Notes: a model not told the origin generated them from the letters alone. A stretch of DNA of 37,905 nt from an uncultured bacterium (GCA_949283655.1 CASDTH010000036.1:1-37905); one strand, 5' to 3'. Positions 7,484 to 17,805 are shown, counted from the first letter of the stretch. A program made the numbers and translations.

Positions 7484-7498
7484 GTGAAAACATTTCAC
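7484..7498. promoter_or_regulatory. Small inverted repeat upstream of the surface-protein gene
   Basis: GTGAAA and TTTCAC form a perfect 6-bp inverted repeat with a 3-nt spacer, in AT-rich DNA about 85 nt upstream of the GTG at 7400. It could be an operator, but could also be chance. Confidence 0.25.
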
Positions 7499-7591
7499 TA
7501 GAATAATTATTTCCCGTTTATTCTAACAGGCCTTCCATCATTTCCTTTGCTTTGCGGCTGCCGCTCTCACCGGAAAACGAGCTGTTTCCCT

Positions 7592-7633
7592 AAAAAAGGC
7601 GCTCTTCCCAGCCGAAAAGCTGAAAAGAGCGCC
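7592..7633 (-). terminator. Terminator of the MacA/MacB-like operon
   Basis: On minus, GGCGCTCTT (7633-7625) pairs with AAGAGCGCC (7607-7599) and is followed by TTTTTT. It lies about 50 nt past the permease stop codon. Confidence 0.85.
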
Positions 7634-7681
7634 CTGAAAAAGATCACTGATCCTATTCACGGAAATCAAATACTTTTGCAA

Positions 7682-8926
7682 TCACTCACGTCGAAGGGCT
7701 TCGATCGGCGGCATTTTCGCCGCTTTGCGCGCGGGGTAAATGCCAAAGAAAATGCCAATTGCACTGGAAAAACCGACCGAAATCAGAAGGGTGCTGAATT
7801 TGACCGCCATGGGAATATCCATGATATAGGCCACGAGCGCTGCGCCTGAGACGCCAAGGATCATACCAATCACGCCGCCAATCAGGCACAGAATTACTGA
7901 TTCTGTTAAAAATTGGAACAGAATCGTCCTAGTTCGTGCGCCCAAAGCCTTTCGAATGCCGATCTCGCGCGTTCGCTCACTGACGGAAACATACATAATA
8001 TTCATCACGCCGATCCCGCCGACCACCAGCGAAATCGCACTGACTGCGGCGATAAATGTGGTGAACACGCTGATGACCTTATCGAGCAGCTCAATGTAAG
8101 TTGCCATATTGGTGATGGTATATGCCTCACGGTCAAAATTGTTGTGCCGGGCTTGCAAAATGTTTTTGGCAGTGTTCCCCGCAGCATCCAACTGATTCTC
8201 ATCCTTTGCGGAGATATACACCATATTGTACCGCCCACTCGACCCCATCAGGGAGGATACCACCGGGGCAGGTGCAATCACATAACACATGTTGCCCATC
8301 GTGTTGCTCATTTGCTGCATCTGCTCCATCAGAGCTTCATTATCCATACCGCCCATCAGTGCAGAAACATCCATCACGCCAATAATTCGCAAGCGAACGG
8401 TCTTATCGCTGACCGTCACATTAATATACTCTCCAACCACGTTTTCATAGCCAAACAGGGCCTGTGCATTCATCCCGTCTATGATGCACACGTTGCGCCC
8501 AGCCTCATATTCCTCCTGCGTAAACATCCGGCCATAGCTTGCGGAGAGCTTTGAAATCTGCTCCATATCAGGGGCACAACCCACAGGGAAGCACATTCCG
8601 CTCTCATTATTCGCCTCAAAGGTTCCCATACCAAGCAGGAAAGGGGAAACATAATCAATACTGGCCTGCCCTTTGAGCGCTTCCAAATCATCATCTGTGA
8701 TATAATCACTCGCAGAGGTACCCTTTTGATTCACCTGAATAGAGATTGCGCTCTGCCCCATATCTTGAATCATACCCACAATATAGTCGCGGCCACCGTT
8801 GCCCACCGTGATAATTGCAATCACGGAGGCCACGCCGATGATGATGCCGAGCATAGTCAGCAAGGAGCGCAGAAGATTCGTGCGGATGCTGAAAATCGCG
8901 ATGCGGATATTTTCCTTGATATTCAA
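7682..8926 (-). CDS. MacB-like ABC transporter permease (FtsX/MacB fold)
   Basis: The 414-aa permease belongs to the MacB/LolC/FtsX (ABC3) family. One N-terminal membrane helix (SLLTMLGIIIGVASVIAII) is followed by a ~220-residue extracytoplasmic MacB_PCD-type domain. Three C-terminal helices contain the conserved SERTREIGIRKALGA coupling segment. Such permeases export peptides, toxins or lipids by mechanotransmission and need a cytoplasmic ATPase. Unlike E. coli MacB there is no fused ATPase, and none is adjacent. It lies 17 nt downstream of the adaptor gene, so the two form an operon closed by the terminator at 7592. Confidence 0.88.
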   Translation of the reverse strand: MNIKENIRIAIFSIRTNLLRSLLTMLGIIIGVASVIAIITVGNGGRDYIVGMIQDMGQSAISIQVNQKGTSASDYITDDDLEALKGQASIDYVSPFLLGMGTFEANNESGMCFPVGCAPDMEQISKLSASYGRMFTQEEYEAGRNVCIIDGMNAQALFGYENVVGEYINVTVSDKTVRLRIIGVMDVSALMGGMDNEALMEQMQQMSNTMGNMCYVIAPAPVVSSLMGSSGRYNMVYISAKDENQLDAAGNTAKNILQARHNNFDREAYTITNMATYIELLDKVISVFTTFIAAVSAISLVVGGIGVMNIMYVSVSERTREIGIRKALGARTRTILFQFLTESVILCLIGGVIGMILGVSGAALVAYIMDIPMAVKFSTLLISVGFSSAIGIFFGIYPARKAAKMPPIEALRRE

Positions 8927-8943
8927 ACTTTACCGCCTCCGCA

Positions 8944-10575
8944 TCAGTTGGTTTCAGAGGAGATGACGCTTTCCCCCTCTTCTTGGACTGTCACACGCGC
9001 GCCATCCGCCAACGTCTTGGAGGGAGCTCTCACGATTTGATCCCCCACAGAAACGCCGGAGAGGATCTGATACATCGTGTCGGAGACAAGGCCGGTTTCC
9101 ACCTCGGTTTTCGTTACAATGCCTTCCTCTTCGTTATAGACGAAAACATACTTTTTACCTTCCTCCACAAGGAGCGATTCCAGCGGAATCAATGTTGCGC
9201 CGGACGCTGCATCCGTCTGGATGGCGATATCCACATCAACGCCGATGATCACACTTGCATCCGGGTTATTGATCTTTACCTTCGCCGGAATGCTGCTGGA
9301 GCTCCCAGCGCCGGTGAGGCTCCCTGCCAGATTGCTCAGATCCAGCCCGCCGCCTGAGGACGCCACCGGGCTGATAAAGGAAACCTCGCCATCCAGCTCG
9401 CCGCTGGCCGTAGTGATAACGGCCGGCATACCGGTTTTCACATTGAGCACATCATATTTATCCAACGAGAAGGAGGCATAAAACTGCCCATAATTCTCCA
9501 CCGTCATCCCCACGTTCGCACCGGTGCCAAGGGATGTAAGCGTATTCATCAGGCTGTCGAGATCCGTTCCGCCGGAAACAGCCTGCAAAATAGAAGAGAT
9601 ATCAAACGAGCCGGTAGTAGCAGATGCTCCTCCGCCCTGATACGTTTCTCCCGCCGTGATGTTGACCGCCGTCACAACGCCGTCATCCTCTGCCACCCAG
9701 CCGTTTTGCAGGCTTTCCACCATGGTCTCCATCTCATCGAGCGATTTTTTACTGGCATCCACCACCAGCTTATAGGTCCTGGACAGTGTGCCGTTCTGCT
9801 GCGCCTCCAGCGTAGTCTTCTGGATTTTCAGCTGTGCCAAATCCATCTGCGCCTGAATCAGCTCTGTAGAAGCGGAGCCTGCCATAGAAGACAGGTCAAA
9901 CCCATTCTCCGCCATTTGGGTAAGCTGCTCCATCAGCTTCTGTATCTGCGAAACCGTACCGTTGGCCCCGAGCAGCTTATCAATGATGGCCTGAATCTGA
10001 CCCTGCAGCGTGTTCGGTGTGGTTGTAGCCTCGGTCGCGGCCTGCGTCTGCTCTGAGGCGGCAGCCTGCGTGGTTGTTTGGGCAGCCTGCGCCTGCTGGG
10101 TGAGCGCTTCTATCTTTTTCTCCAGCTCTGCGATATCCGCGTTGACCTGCGGGAGCTTGACCTTCGCCTCGCTCGCCGCCGCAAGGGAATTGTTGTAGGT
10201 TTGCAGCGCTTCATTATACGCGGCGCGCCGCTCGCTGAGCTTGCCAGAAAGGGAGGATACGTCAAAGGTGGCCAGCACATCCCCCTTTTTCACGTGGTCT
10301 CCCACTTTGACATTCACCGTGAGCACCTTTGTGCCCTCCAGCAGGGAAAAATTTGTCTGGTTGTCAGACTCAACCGTCCCGGAAGCGATCAGCTCCTGCT
10401 GGATATCACCCTGCTCAACGCTGACAAGCGTCACAGGCGTGCCCGGCTCCGGCCGGACGAGGAAGTAGATAAGCAGCGCAATTGCCAGCACAACAGCAAT
10501 CACACCCACAATCACGGCTGTCTTCTTCCCCTTGGAAAGTGCCTTGAATTTTTCCAACTCTCTCACCGCTTTCAA
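8944..10575 (-). CDS. MacA/HlyD-family membrane fusion (adaptor) protein
   Basis: The 543-aa protein has one N-terminal membrane anchor (TAVIVGVIAVVLAIALLIYF). Next comes a first half-lipoyl motif (VNVKVGDHVKKGDVLATFD), then a long helical hairpin interrupted by a Gln/Ala/Thr-rich stretch (about 165-192). A second lipoyl half (WVAEDDGVVTAVNITAGE) and beta-barrel and membrane-proximal domains follow. It should partner the downstream permease. In Gram-positive bacteria such adaptors guide substrate across the wall side. The start is TTG at 10575 with AAAGGG about 8 nt upstream; a GTG 9 nt later is possible but has no site. Confidence 0.85.
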   Translation of the reverse strand: MKAVRELEKFKALSKGKKTAVIVGVIAVVLAIALLIYFLVRPEPGTPVTLVSVEQGDIQQELIASGTVESDNQTNFSLLEGTKVLTVNVKVGDHVKKGDVLATFDVSSLSGKLSERRAAYNEALQTYNNSLAAASEAKVKLPQVNADIAELEKKIEALTQQAQAAQTTTQAAASEQTQAATEATTTPNTLQGQIQAIIDKLLGANGTVSQIQKLMEQLTQMAENGFDLSSMAGSASTELIQAQMDLAQLKIQKTTLEAQQNGTLSRTYKLVVDASKKSLDEMETMVESLQNGWVAEDDGVVTAVNITAGETYQGGGASATTGSFDISSILQAVSGGTDLDSLMNTLTSLGTGANVGMTVENYGQFYASFSLDKYDVLNVKTGMPAVITTASGELDGEVSFISPVASSGGGLDLSNLAGSLTGAGSSSSIPAKVKINNPDASVIIGVDVDIAIQTDAASGATLIPLESLLVEEGKKYVFVYNEEEGIVTKTEVETGLVSDTMYQILSGVSVGDQIVRAPSKTLADGARVTVQEEGESVISSETN

Positions 10576-10703
10576 ATACTGAACCCTTTGCAGAAGCAGC
10601 CAGGCATGGTGATGCCACCGCCGTATAGCTCCGCAGAATACTACTTCTCAGCTTACCGAAAAGACGCTGAAAATGCAGTTGCTTTCTGTAAACAATTTAT
10701 GAA

Positions 10704-11966
10704 TTATTTATGTCCGATATCCGTGCGGTAATGCGCGCCTTCAAAATGAATGCTGTGCACGCCCTCATACGCCCTGCGCAAAGCGGCATCCAAAGTATCC
10801 CCGCAGGCTGTAACGCCCAGCACACGGCCACCCGCTGTGTAAAATTTGCCATCCTGATAGGAGGTGCCCGCATGGTATACCGTTACGCCCTGCAACTGGC
10901 CGTTTTCATCCATGCCGGTGATCTCCAGCCCCTTCGGATATGATTTTGGATAGCCGCCGGAGGCCATCACCACGCACGCACAGGCGTTTTCCTCCCATTC
11001 AATTTTCTGCTGTGCAAGCGTACCATTCACAACCGCCTCCACGATATCGATGAGGGGCGTTTTCAACCGGGGCAGGACGACCTGCGTCTCCGGGTCGCCA
11101 AAGCGAGAATTGTATTCAATCACCTTCGGCCCGCTGGCCGTAATCATCAGCCCAAAATACAGGCAGCCCCTGAAGGGCCTCCCCTCTGCACGCATAGCGC
11201 GAATAGTCGGCAGGAAAATCTCCTTCATGCAGCGCACGGCGAGCTCCGGCGTGTAGTAGGGGTTCGGGCTGATGGTGCCCATGCCACCCGTATTGGGGCC
11301 TTTGTCGCCGTCATAAGCACGCTTGTGATCCATAGACGACACCATGGGCTTCACGGTTTCGCCATCCGTAAACGCCAGCACAGATACCTCCGGGCCGGTG
11401 AGAAATTCCTCCACTACAACGCGGCTGCCAGATTCCCCAAAAATTTTATCCTCCATCATGGAGTGTAGGGCTTCTTTGGCCTCCGCTTCATTCTGCGCAA
11501 TGACCACGCCCTTGCCGAGCGCAAGGCCATCTGCCTTGATGACGGCAGGCCACGTATTCTGCTCCAAAATGTAAGCAAGCGCCTTTTCCGGCGCGTCAAA
11601 TACCTCGTAACGCGCCGTGGGGATGCCGTATTTCTGCATCAGGTTTTTCGCAAACACCTTGCTGCTTTCAATTTCCGCCGCTCTTCTGGAGGGACCAAAG
11701 GCGCAGATTCCCGCCGCCTCCAGCGCATCCACCATGCCTGCGGCAAGCGGATCGTCCGGTGCGACAAACACGAGGTCGATCTGCTGCGCCTTGCTGAAGG
11801 CGACAACACCCTCAATATCCATTGCAGAAAGCGCAACGCACTCCGCATCGCGCGAAATGCCGCCGTTGCCCGGCGCGCAATAAATTTTTTCCACCCGGGG
11901 GCTTTCCTTCAATTTGCGGATGAGCGCATGCTCGCGCCCGCCTCCGCCGATCATCAGAAGTTTCAT
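10704..11966 (-). CDS. purD: Phosphoribosylamine-glycine ligase
   Basis: PurD (GAR synthetase) joins glycine to phosphoribosylamine using ATP, the second step of purine synthesis. The 420-aa protein opens with MKLLMIGGGGREHALIRKL and has an ATP-grasp core (IKADGLALGKGVVIA, and GFR-like RPFRGCLYFGLM) and the conserved EYNSRFGDPETQVVLP segment. I chose ATG 11966 because GGAGGAAA precedes it; upstream in-frame codons lack a site. It is the last purine gene of the operon, 17 nt behind the frameshifted S51 peptidase. Confidence 0.95.
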   Translation of the reverse strand: MKLLMIGGGGREHALIRKLKESPRVEKIYCAPGNGGISRDAECVALSAMDIEGVVAFSKAQQIDLVFVAPDDPLAAGMVDALEAAGICAFGPSRRAAEIESSKVFAKNLMQKYGIPTARYEVFDAPEKALAYILEQNTWPAVIKADGLALGKGVVIAQNEAEAKEALHSMMEDKIFGESGSRVVVEEFLTGPEVSVLAFTDGETVKPMVSSMDHKRAYDGDKGPNTGGMGTISPNPYYTPELAVRCMKEIFLPTIRAMRAEGRPFRGCLYFGLMITASGPKVIEYNSRFGDPETQVVLPRLKTPLIDIVEAVVNGTLAQQKIEWEENACACVVMASGGYPKSYPKGLEITGMDENGQLQGVTVYHAGTSYQDGKFYTAGGRVLGVTACGDTLDAALRRAYEGVHSIHFEGAHYRTDIGHK

Positions 11967-11982
11967 CCTGTTTCCTCCGTCC

Positions 11983-12593
11983 CTATAGGATTTCAATTTG
12001 CTCTGTTGCATCCACCCAAACGCCGTGCTCATCATCAAGCCGGATCACCCGGCGGCCAGATTTTTTCTCATAGGTCTCCACACGCTCCTCAAAGCGTTCA
12101 AACCGCGGCAGATATCTGTGATAGTGTGGCAATATCTCACCCCGGTGACTCCCATGCCAGTGGAATCCTCTCCGCCAGCCTGCATTCGTAGCTCCGGGCT
12201 GAAGCGATCCACCAGCTCCATTGATTCCTGCATGGCCAAGCTTCCCGCGCTCACGCCAATGAACAACCCGCTCGATTTCAGCTCCTGCAAATACAGCTCG
12301 CAATGCGCCTCCCGCATCCTGCGCACCAGATAAAAAGGGTTCCCACCAATGCATTCAACCACCTGATAGGCAAAAAGCTGGCCGGCTGGTTGATGATCAA
12401 AATCAAAAAAATCAACGGCAAGGCCCAGCCTTTCCAATTCACTGCAAAGCCGGGGCACATGATAGTCCCTTTCTTTAAAGCCGACGGAAGCAGTGGTCAC
12501 CAACGCCGCCCGCCGAACACCGGCGGGGAGCGCTCTTTTTGCCGCTTTGCGCAGCCGCCGTGAAGTTAAGCCGTTGGAGGTCATCAGCAGCAT
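11983..12593 (-). pseudogene. S51-family peptidase (dipeptidase E-like), frameshifted
   Basis: The first frame (from ATG 12593, AGGAGG upstream) carries the S51 nucleophile motif FIGVSAGSLAM, with Ser at about residue 115. It follows the family as far as STGMGVTGV. The rest continues in the -1 frame as ILPHYHRYLPRF, supplying the conserved His, and runs to VDATEQIEIL at 11983. The switch falls at a GGGG run (minus strand; 12140-12143). Restoring one G gives a ~203-aa protein of near-family length. S51 serine peptidases cut Asp-X dipeptides or related substrates. The gene lies inside the purine operon between the formyltransferase and purD. Sequence error or genuine inactivation are both possible. 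Confidence 0.75.
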
Positions 12594-12668
12594 TTTGCTC
12601 CTCCTCTTCATCATCCCATAAAGCGCCAGCCGCCAGGCACGCATCCGCCTGACGGCCAGGGCATGCTT

Positions 12669-13847
12669 TTAATGGTGAAAAAGGCGGATCCCCGTAAACG
12701 CCATCGCCATTTGGAAGCGGTTGCAGGTTTCGATCACATTGTCATCCCGGATAGAGCCGCCCGGCTGAGCGATATACCGCACGCCGCTGCGGTGCGCACG
12801 CTCGATATTATCACCGAACGGGAAAAATGCATCTGAGCCGAGGGAGACGCCGTCAAGCGTTTTCAACCATTCCTGCCGCTCCTCGCGGGTGAGCGGCTCC
12901 GGCTTCACGGTAAAAAATTGCTCCCACACGCCGTCCGCCAGCACATCTATATAATCGTCGGAGATATAGACATCGATGGTGTTATCGCGATCCGGACGGC
13001 GGATATTCTCCACAAAGGGCAGCGCGAGCACCTTCGGATGCTGGCGCAGATACCAGTTATCCGCCTTATTGCCCGCAAGGCGCGTGCAATGCACACGGGA
13101 TTGCTGGCCCGCGCCCACGCCGATAGCCTGGCCATCCTTTACATAGCACACGGAATTTGACTGCGTGTATTTCAGAGTAATCAAAGAGATAATCAGATCG
13201 CGCTTTGCAGCATCGGGGAGCATTTTATTCTCCGTGACAACATTTTCAAGCAGCGCTTCATCGATTTTGAGCTCGTTGCGCCCCTGCTCGAAGGTGACGC
13301 CAAACACATCCTTGTGCTCTACCGGCGCAGGGCGGTAGGAGGGATCGATCTGCACAATGTTATAACCGCCCTTGCGCTTGCCCTTCAGAATTTCGAGCGC
13401 CTCCGGCTCATAGCCGGGCGCGATGATTCCATCGGACACCTCGCGGGCAATCAGCCTGGCGGTGGGCACATCGCATGGTTCAGACAAAGCGATCCAGTCG
13501 CCGTAGGAGGACATTCTGTCCGCACCGCGCGCGCGCGCATAGGCGTTTGCAAGGGGCGACAGTTCCAGATCATCCACAAAATAAATTTTTTGCAGCGTCT
13601 CGCTCAGGGGCAGGCCGACCGCCGCGCCCGCCGGGCTGACATGCTTGAAGGAAGCTGCGCTTGGCAGGCCCGTCGCTGCCTTAAGCTCACAGACCAGCTG
13701 CCAGCTGTTGAATGCGTCGAGAAAATTGATATAGCCCGGCTTGCCATTTAGCACTGTAATCGGCAGCTCGCCTCCATCCTGCATAAAAATACGGGAGGGC
13801 TTTTGATTGGGGTTGCAGCCATATTTGAGCATCAGCTCGTTTGCCAT
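12669..13847 (-). CDS. Stand-alone AICAR formyltransferase
   Basis: The 392-aa enzyme corresponds to the AICAR transformylase domain of bifunctional PurH, adding the formyl group from 10-formyl-THF to AICAR. Motifs include MLKYGCNPNQKPS near the N-terminus, ASFKHVSPAGAAVG (Lys-His pair of the transformylase), VGAGQQSRVHCTRLAG, and GSDAFFPFGDNIERAHRSGV. The IMP cyclohydrolase domain is missing; a separate PurO-type enzyme is encoded just upstream. This split layout is sometimes called PurV in the literature. ATG 13847 is chosen for the GAAAGGA site 8-9 nt upstream. Confidence 0.92.
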   Translation of the reverse strand: MANELMLKYGCNPNQKPSRIFMQDGGELPITVLNGKPGYINFLDAFNSWQLVCELKAATGLPSAASFKHVSPAGAAVGLPLSETLQKIYFVDDLELSPLANAYARARGADRMSSYGDWIALSEPCDVPTARLIAREVSDGIIAPGYEPEALEILKGKRKGGYNIVQIDPSYRPAPVEHKDVFGVTFEQGRNELKIDEALLENVVTENKMLPDAAKRDLIISLITLKYTQSNSVCYVKDGQAIGVGAGQQSRVHCTRLAGNKADNWYLRQHPKVLALPFVENIRRPDRDNTIDVYISDDYIDVLADGVWEQFFTVKPEPLTREERQEWLKTLDGVSLGSDAFFPFGDNIERAHRSGVRYIAQPGGSIRDDNVIETCNRFQMAMAFTGIRLFHH

Positions 13848-13909
13848 GAAAACCATCCTTTCTAAACGAAAGCGCCGGGCAGACGTAAGCGGCCTGCCCG
13901 TGCACTGTT

Positions 13910-14614
13910 TTATTGATTTTTATTGATCACACGGGTCTCCTCAGAGCCATCCGCTAAACGGATAAACCGCACGAAGAGGGAAACCTTATTGGCCTCGTTG
14001 AGATTCTCCCAGACAAGGCTTGTGAAAGCATCGATATCGCCCTCTACCTTCACAAGCTCCGGCTCGCCCTCAAAGGAGGGCACCGGGTCGCCATCGCCCA
14101 GATAGGTGTGGATAAAATGCCCCTCGCCTGCCACCGGCTGCGGATATTCATAGAAAAAGCGCTGCACGGAGGCTGCGTTTCCGTTGGCACTCTTGAGGAT
14201 GGAGAGGCGGTAGCCGCCATCCTTCTGCACCAGGCCGGAAATACGCGGCGTCAAAATGGGAGGATCCGGCTCAAAAGTGCGCATCCGCAGCGCCTCTTCA
14301 AACGTTTTCTCCGCCGAGAGGAATTCATAGACCGTATCCGTTTGATCGCCGTTGGTCACGATGGTAGCGGCGCCGAGCTTACGCACCGGCCAATAAATGA
14401 CAAGGCTCGGATCCTTGAGCTTGGCAGGATCAAACGCCTGGGTCCGCAGGCCTCCATCCTCCTCCACAAAAACGCGGTTGCGGCTGTTTTCACTGCGCCC
14501 CATGATGAAATAGGCGATGACGGCCTTTTCCCCATCGGCGCTCCGGCCGAGTACAATGCCACGGCCGGGGTAGGTATTGGCGCGCAGCACCGCGCCGAGC
14601 TCCTGAATCTGCAT
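13910..14614 (-). CDS. purO: PurO-type IMP cyclohydrolase
   Basis: The 234-aa protein matches the IMP cyclohydrolase family first known from archaea (PurO). It opens YPGRGIVLGRSADGEKAVIAYFIMGRSENSRNR and ends in a beta-rich region with HTYLGDGDPVPSFEGEP. It closes FAICAR to IMP, the last step of the pathway, replacing the cyclohydrolase half of PurH. It sits directly upstream of the stand-alone formyltransferase, so the two together do the PurH job. The start ATG has AGAGGGAA upstream. Confidence 0.88.
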   Translation of the reverse strand: MQIQELGAVLRANTYPGRGIVLGRSADGEKAVIAYFIMGRSENSRNRVFVEEDGGLRTQAFDPAKLKDPSLVIYWPVRKLGAATIVTNGDQTDTVYEFLSAEKTFEEALRMRTFEPDPPILTPRISGLVQKDGGYRLSILKSANGNAASVQRFFYEYPQPVAGEGHFIHTYLGDGDPVPSFEGEPELVKVEGDIDAFTSLVWENLNEANKVSLFVRFIRLADGSEETRVINKNQ

Positions 14615-14639
14615 TCTGGTTCCCTCTTTCTCTCCTGTT

Positions 14640-15272
14640 CTAGACTATCTGAAGTTTGAACTCTGGATTCTGCAATCGATCTTCCCACAATGCGCACTGT
14701 TGCTCCACCGCGCGCGGCAGCAGCACCCACTCCGCCTGCTCCATCACGCGGCGCTGCAGCGTTTCGGGCGTGTCGCCCGGCTGCACCTCCACCGCCTTTT
14801 GCAAAAGGATCGGCCCGCCATCGGGGATTTCGTTGACGAGATGGACGGTCGCGCCCGTCACCTTCACGCCGCGCGCCAGCGCCGCCTCGTGCACGCGCAG
14901 GCCGTAATACCCCTTGCCGCAAAAGGAGGGGATCAACGCGGGATGAATATTGAGGATGCGATCACGGTACGCCGCAATCACCGCAGGGCCAAGGATGGAT
15001 AAAAAGCCGGCCAACACGACGAGCTGTGCCCTGCACGCTCGCAGGGCATCCAGGAGAGCGTCATCATACGCCTGCTGCGAAGCAAAGCTTTTGCGGGATA
15101 CTACAACACCTTCAATGCCCGCATTGGCCGCACGGGTGAGCGCATACGCATCCGGGCGGCTGGCGATGACGCGCACAAATTCGCCGTGCGGGATCTCCCC
15201 ACGCGCTTTTGCATCGAGCAGAGCCTGCAGGTTTGTACCACCGCCGGAGACCAGCACCGCTATTCTCAGCAT
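14640..15272 (-). CDS. purN: Phosphoribosylglycinamide formyltransferase
   Basis: The 210-aa GAR transformylase transfers formyl from 10-formyl-THF to GAR. It starts [20 protein letters not shown] and carries the catalytic stretch [12 protein letters not shown] (Asn-x-His) and [15 protein letters not shown] with the family's conserved acidic residue. The start overlaps the purM stop by 7 nt (ATGCTGA), indicating translational coupling. Confidence 0.95.
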   Translation of the reverse strand: MLRIAVLVSGGGTNLQALLDAKARGEIPHGEFVRVIASRPDAYALTRAANAGIEGVVVSRKSFASQQAYDDALLDALRACRAQLVVLAGFLSILGPAVIAAYRDRILNIHPALIPSFCGKGYYGLRVHEAALARGVKVTGATVHLVNEIPDGGPILLQKAVEVQPGDTPETLQRRVMEQAEWVLLPRAVEQQCALWEDRLQNPEFKLQIV

Positions 15273-16300
15273 AGCTCGATCCCTTTCTCGCCCTCGCGTA
15301 CCTCGCCGAGGATGCAGGCCTCTTCCCCATTCTCGCAGAGGATACGCACGGTCTCATCCGCCTGCTCCGGCCCAACGGCAATGCACAGGCCGATGCCCAT
15401 GTTGAAGGTGTTATACATATCGTGCTCTGAGATACCTTCGCTCTGGATCATCTTGAAGATCGGCCGCACCGGCACCTTTGCCTTCTCAATGACAGCGCGC
15501 AGGCCTTCCGGCAGCATGCGCGGGATATTCTCATAGAAGCCGCCGCCCGTGATGTGAGAAACACCGTGGACGTTTACCTGCTCCATCAGCGCCAGCAGGG
15601 GCTTTACATAAATGCGCGTGGGGGTGAGCAGTTCCTCGCCCAGCGTTTTGCCAAACTCATACATATAGAGTTCCAACCGCTCCGGCGTAATGTTAAACAC
15701 CTTGCGCACTAGGGAAAAGCCGTTGGAGTGCACGCCGGAGGACGCCACGCCGATGAGCGCATCCCCCGCCTTGACAGCATTGCCGTCAAGCAGCTTCGCC
15801 TTGTCCGCCATGCCTACGCAGAAGCCGGCCAGATCGTACTCCTCCTTGGGGTAAAAGCCCGGCATCTCCGCCGTTTCGCCGCCAATCAGTGCGCAGCCCG
15901 CCTGCACGCAGCCCTCCGCTACGCCGGAAACAATCTGCGCCACGCGCTCCGGCACATTTTTACCTACTGCTACGTAATCCAGAAAAAACAGCGGCTTCGC
16001 ACCGGCGCAGGCCACATCGTTTGCGCACATGGCAACACAGTCGATGCCGACTGTATCGTGCTTATCCATCATAAAGGCCAATTTCAGCTTGGTGCCCACG
16101 CCATCCGTCCCGGAGACGAGCACAGGCTCCTTCACCCCGGTCAGATCCGGTTGAAACAGGCCGCCGAACCCGCCGATGCCGGAAAGCACGCCCGGCGTTT
16201 GCGTGCGCGCCACATGCCGCTTCATCAGCTCCACCGCCTTGTAGCCTGCGGTGACATCCACACCCGCCTCGCGGTAGCTGTCGGAATAACTGTCCATCAT
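15266..16300 (-). CDS. purM: Phosphoribosylformylglycinamidine cyclo-ligase (AIR synthetase)
   Basis: PurM closes the imidazole ring of FGAM with ATP to give AIR. The ~344-aa protein shows [41 protein letters not shown] and [16 protein letters not shown], all family hallmarks. The start is ATG 16300 or the adjacent ATG 16297; AAAGG lies 11-12 nt upstream. It follows purF and overlaps purN. Confidence 0.95.
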   Translation of the reverse strand: MMDSYSDSYREAGVDVTAGYKAVELMKRHVARTQTPGVLSGIGGFGGLFQPDLTGVKEPVLVSGTDGVGTKLKLAFMMDKHDTVGIDCVAMCANDVACAGAKPLFFLDYVAVGKNVPERVAQIVSGVAEGCVQAGCALIGGETAEMPGFYPKEEYDLAGFCVGMADKAKLLDGNAVKAGDALIGVASSGVHSNGFSLVRKVFNITPERLELYMYEFGKTLGEELLTPTRIYVKPLLALMEQVNVHGVSHITGGGFYENIPRMLPEGLRAVIEKAKVPVRPIFKMIQSEGISEHDMYNTFNMGIGLCIAVGPEQADETVRILCENGEEACILGEVREGEKGIELC

Positions 16301-16359
16301 GATAACCCATCCTTTCCCCAACAAACGAGCCGTATCCTGCTGAGCAAGCGTCGTTTTTA

Positions 16360-17805
16360 TTATTTTGGCTGCTTCGCAAGGGAAGCGAGCTTTTTGCTGA
16401 ATTTATCCTCCGGCTGCTCCTGCGGCACATCAATCGGATAATTCCCCGTAAAGCAGGCGTCACAGAAGCTGGAGGTAGAGCTGCTGGCGATTTTATGCAG
16501 GCTCTCCAGGCTGAGGTAACCCAGAGAATCCGCGCCGATCTGCTTGCAGATCTCGTCAATGCTCATCCGGCAGGCGATCAGGTATTCCCGCGAGCTGATA
16601 TCCGTGCCAAAATAGCAGGGATGCAGAAACGGCGGGGAGGAAATGCGCATATGCACCTCTTTCGCGCCCGCCTTGCGCAGCAGCTCAATAATGTGCGCGC
16701 TGGTCGTGCCGCGCACAATCGAGTCATCCACCAGCACCACGCGCTTACCGTCAACCGCCGCACGCAGGGGGTTGAGCTTAATGCGCACGCTACGCTCGCG
16801 CTGCTCCTGAGAATCCTGAATAAAGGTGCGGCCGATATAGCGGTTTTTAATAAAGCACATGCCATAGGGGATGCCGGATTCATTCGCATAGCCAATGGCG
16901 GCATCCAACCCGGAATCCGGCACGCCGGCGACAATATCGGCCTCCACCGGATATTCACGCGCGAGATATTTGCCCGCACGCTGACGCGCAAGGTGCACAC
17001 TCGCGTTGTCGATCACGGAATCAGGCCGTGCGAAATAGACATGCTCAAAAATGCACAACGAGCTCTTCTGCCCACAGTGGTCGCGGATGCTGTGAATGCC
17101 GTTTTCATCCGCAATGACAATTTCGCCCGGCTCAATATCGCGGACGAACTCCGCGCCGAGACTGTCAAGCGCACAGGTTTCGGAGGCAAAGATGTAGCTA
17201 TCCTCCAGCTTGCCGATGCACAGAGGCCGAAAGCCCTGCGGATCGCGCACTGCGATCATCTTGCGGGGCGACATCAGCACAAAGGAATAGGCGCCCTTGA
17301 TCTGGTGCATCGCCCGGTTGATCGCCTGCTCCACACTCCCGGATTCCAGCCGTGCGCGCGCAATCATCAGGGCGATAATCTCCGCGTCGCTATCCGTTTG
17401 GAAAATTGCGCCCTGCCGCTCCAGCGGCTCGCGCAGCTCGTGGGTATTGACAAGGCTGCCATTGTTGGCAATCGCGATCGTCCCCTTGGCATAGCGCATA
17501 ACAAGGGGCTGGGAATTCGCACGCTCCGACATGCCGCCGGGCGAATAGCGCGTATGGCCAATGCAGATATCCCCTCCCCCATCTTTCGACAGCTTCTGAA
17601 GCGTATCCGCATCAAAAACATCCGGCGCAATACCAAGGTCGCAGTGGTAATCGACCACACCGCCCCGGTTGATGGCGATTCCGCAACTGATCTGGCCCCT
17701 GTGCTGCAGGGCATACAGCGCCAGATAGGTCAAATGCACGGCATTGAAATGGTTTTTATTATAGATTCCAAAAACGCCGCATTCCTCATGAGGCTTGTCA
17801 AACAT
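16360..17805 (-). CDS. purF: Amidophosphoribosyltransferase
   Basis: PurF makes phosphoribosylamine from PRPP and glutamine, the committed step. The 481-aa protein has a short propeptide and then Cys9 in EECGVFGIY, expected to become the N-terminal nucleophile after processing. The PRPP loop is [17 protein letters not shown]-terminal [11 protein letters not shown] matches the cysteine pair of [4Fe-4S] enzymes of the B. subtilis type, so it is probably oxygen-sensitive. ATG 17805 has AGGAGG 8 nt upstream. Confidence 0.95.
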   Translation of the reverse strand: MFDKPHEECGVFGIYNKNHFNAVHLTYLALYALQHRGQISCGIAINRGGVVDYHCDLGIAPDVFDADTLQKLSKDGGGDICIGHTRYSPGGMSERANSQPLVMRYAKGTIAIANNGSLVNTHELREPLERQGAIFQTDSDAEIIALMIARARLESGSVEQAINRAMHQIKGAYSFVLMSPRKMIAVRDPQGFRPLCIGKLEDSYIFASETCALDSLGAEFVRDIEPGEIVIADENGIHSIRDHCGQKSSLCIFEHVYFARPDSVIDNASVHLARQRAGKYLAREYPVEADIVAGVPDSGLDAAIGYANESGIPYGMCFIKNRYIGRTFIQDSQEQRERSVRIKLNPLRAAVDGKRVVLVDDSIVRGTTSAHIIELLRKAGAKEVHMRISSPPFLHPCYFGTDISSREYLIACRMSIDEICKQIGADSLGYLSLESLHKIASSSTSSFCDACFTGNYPIDVPQEQPEDKFSKKLASLAKQPK

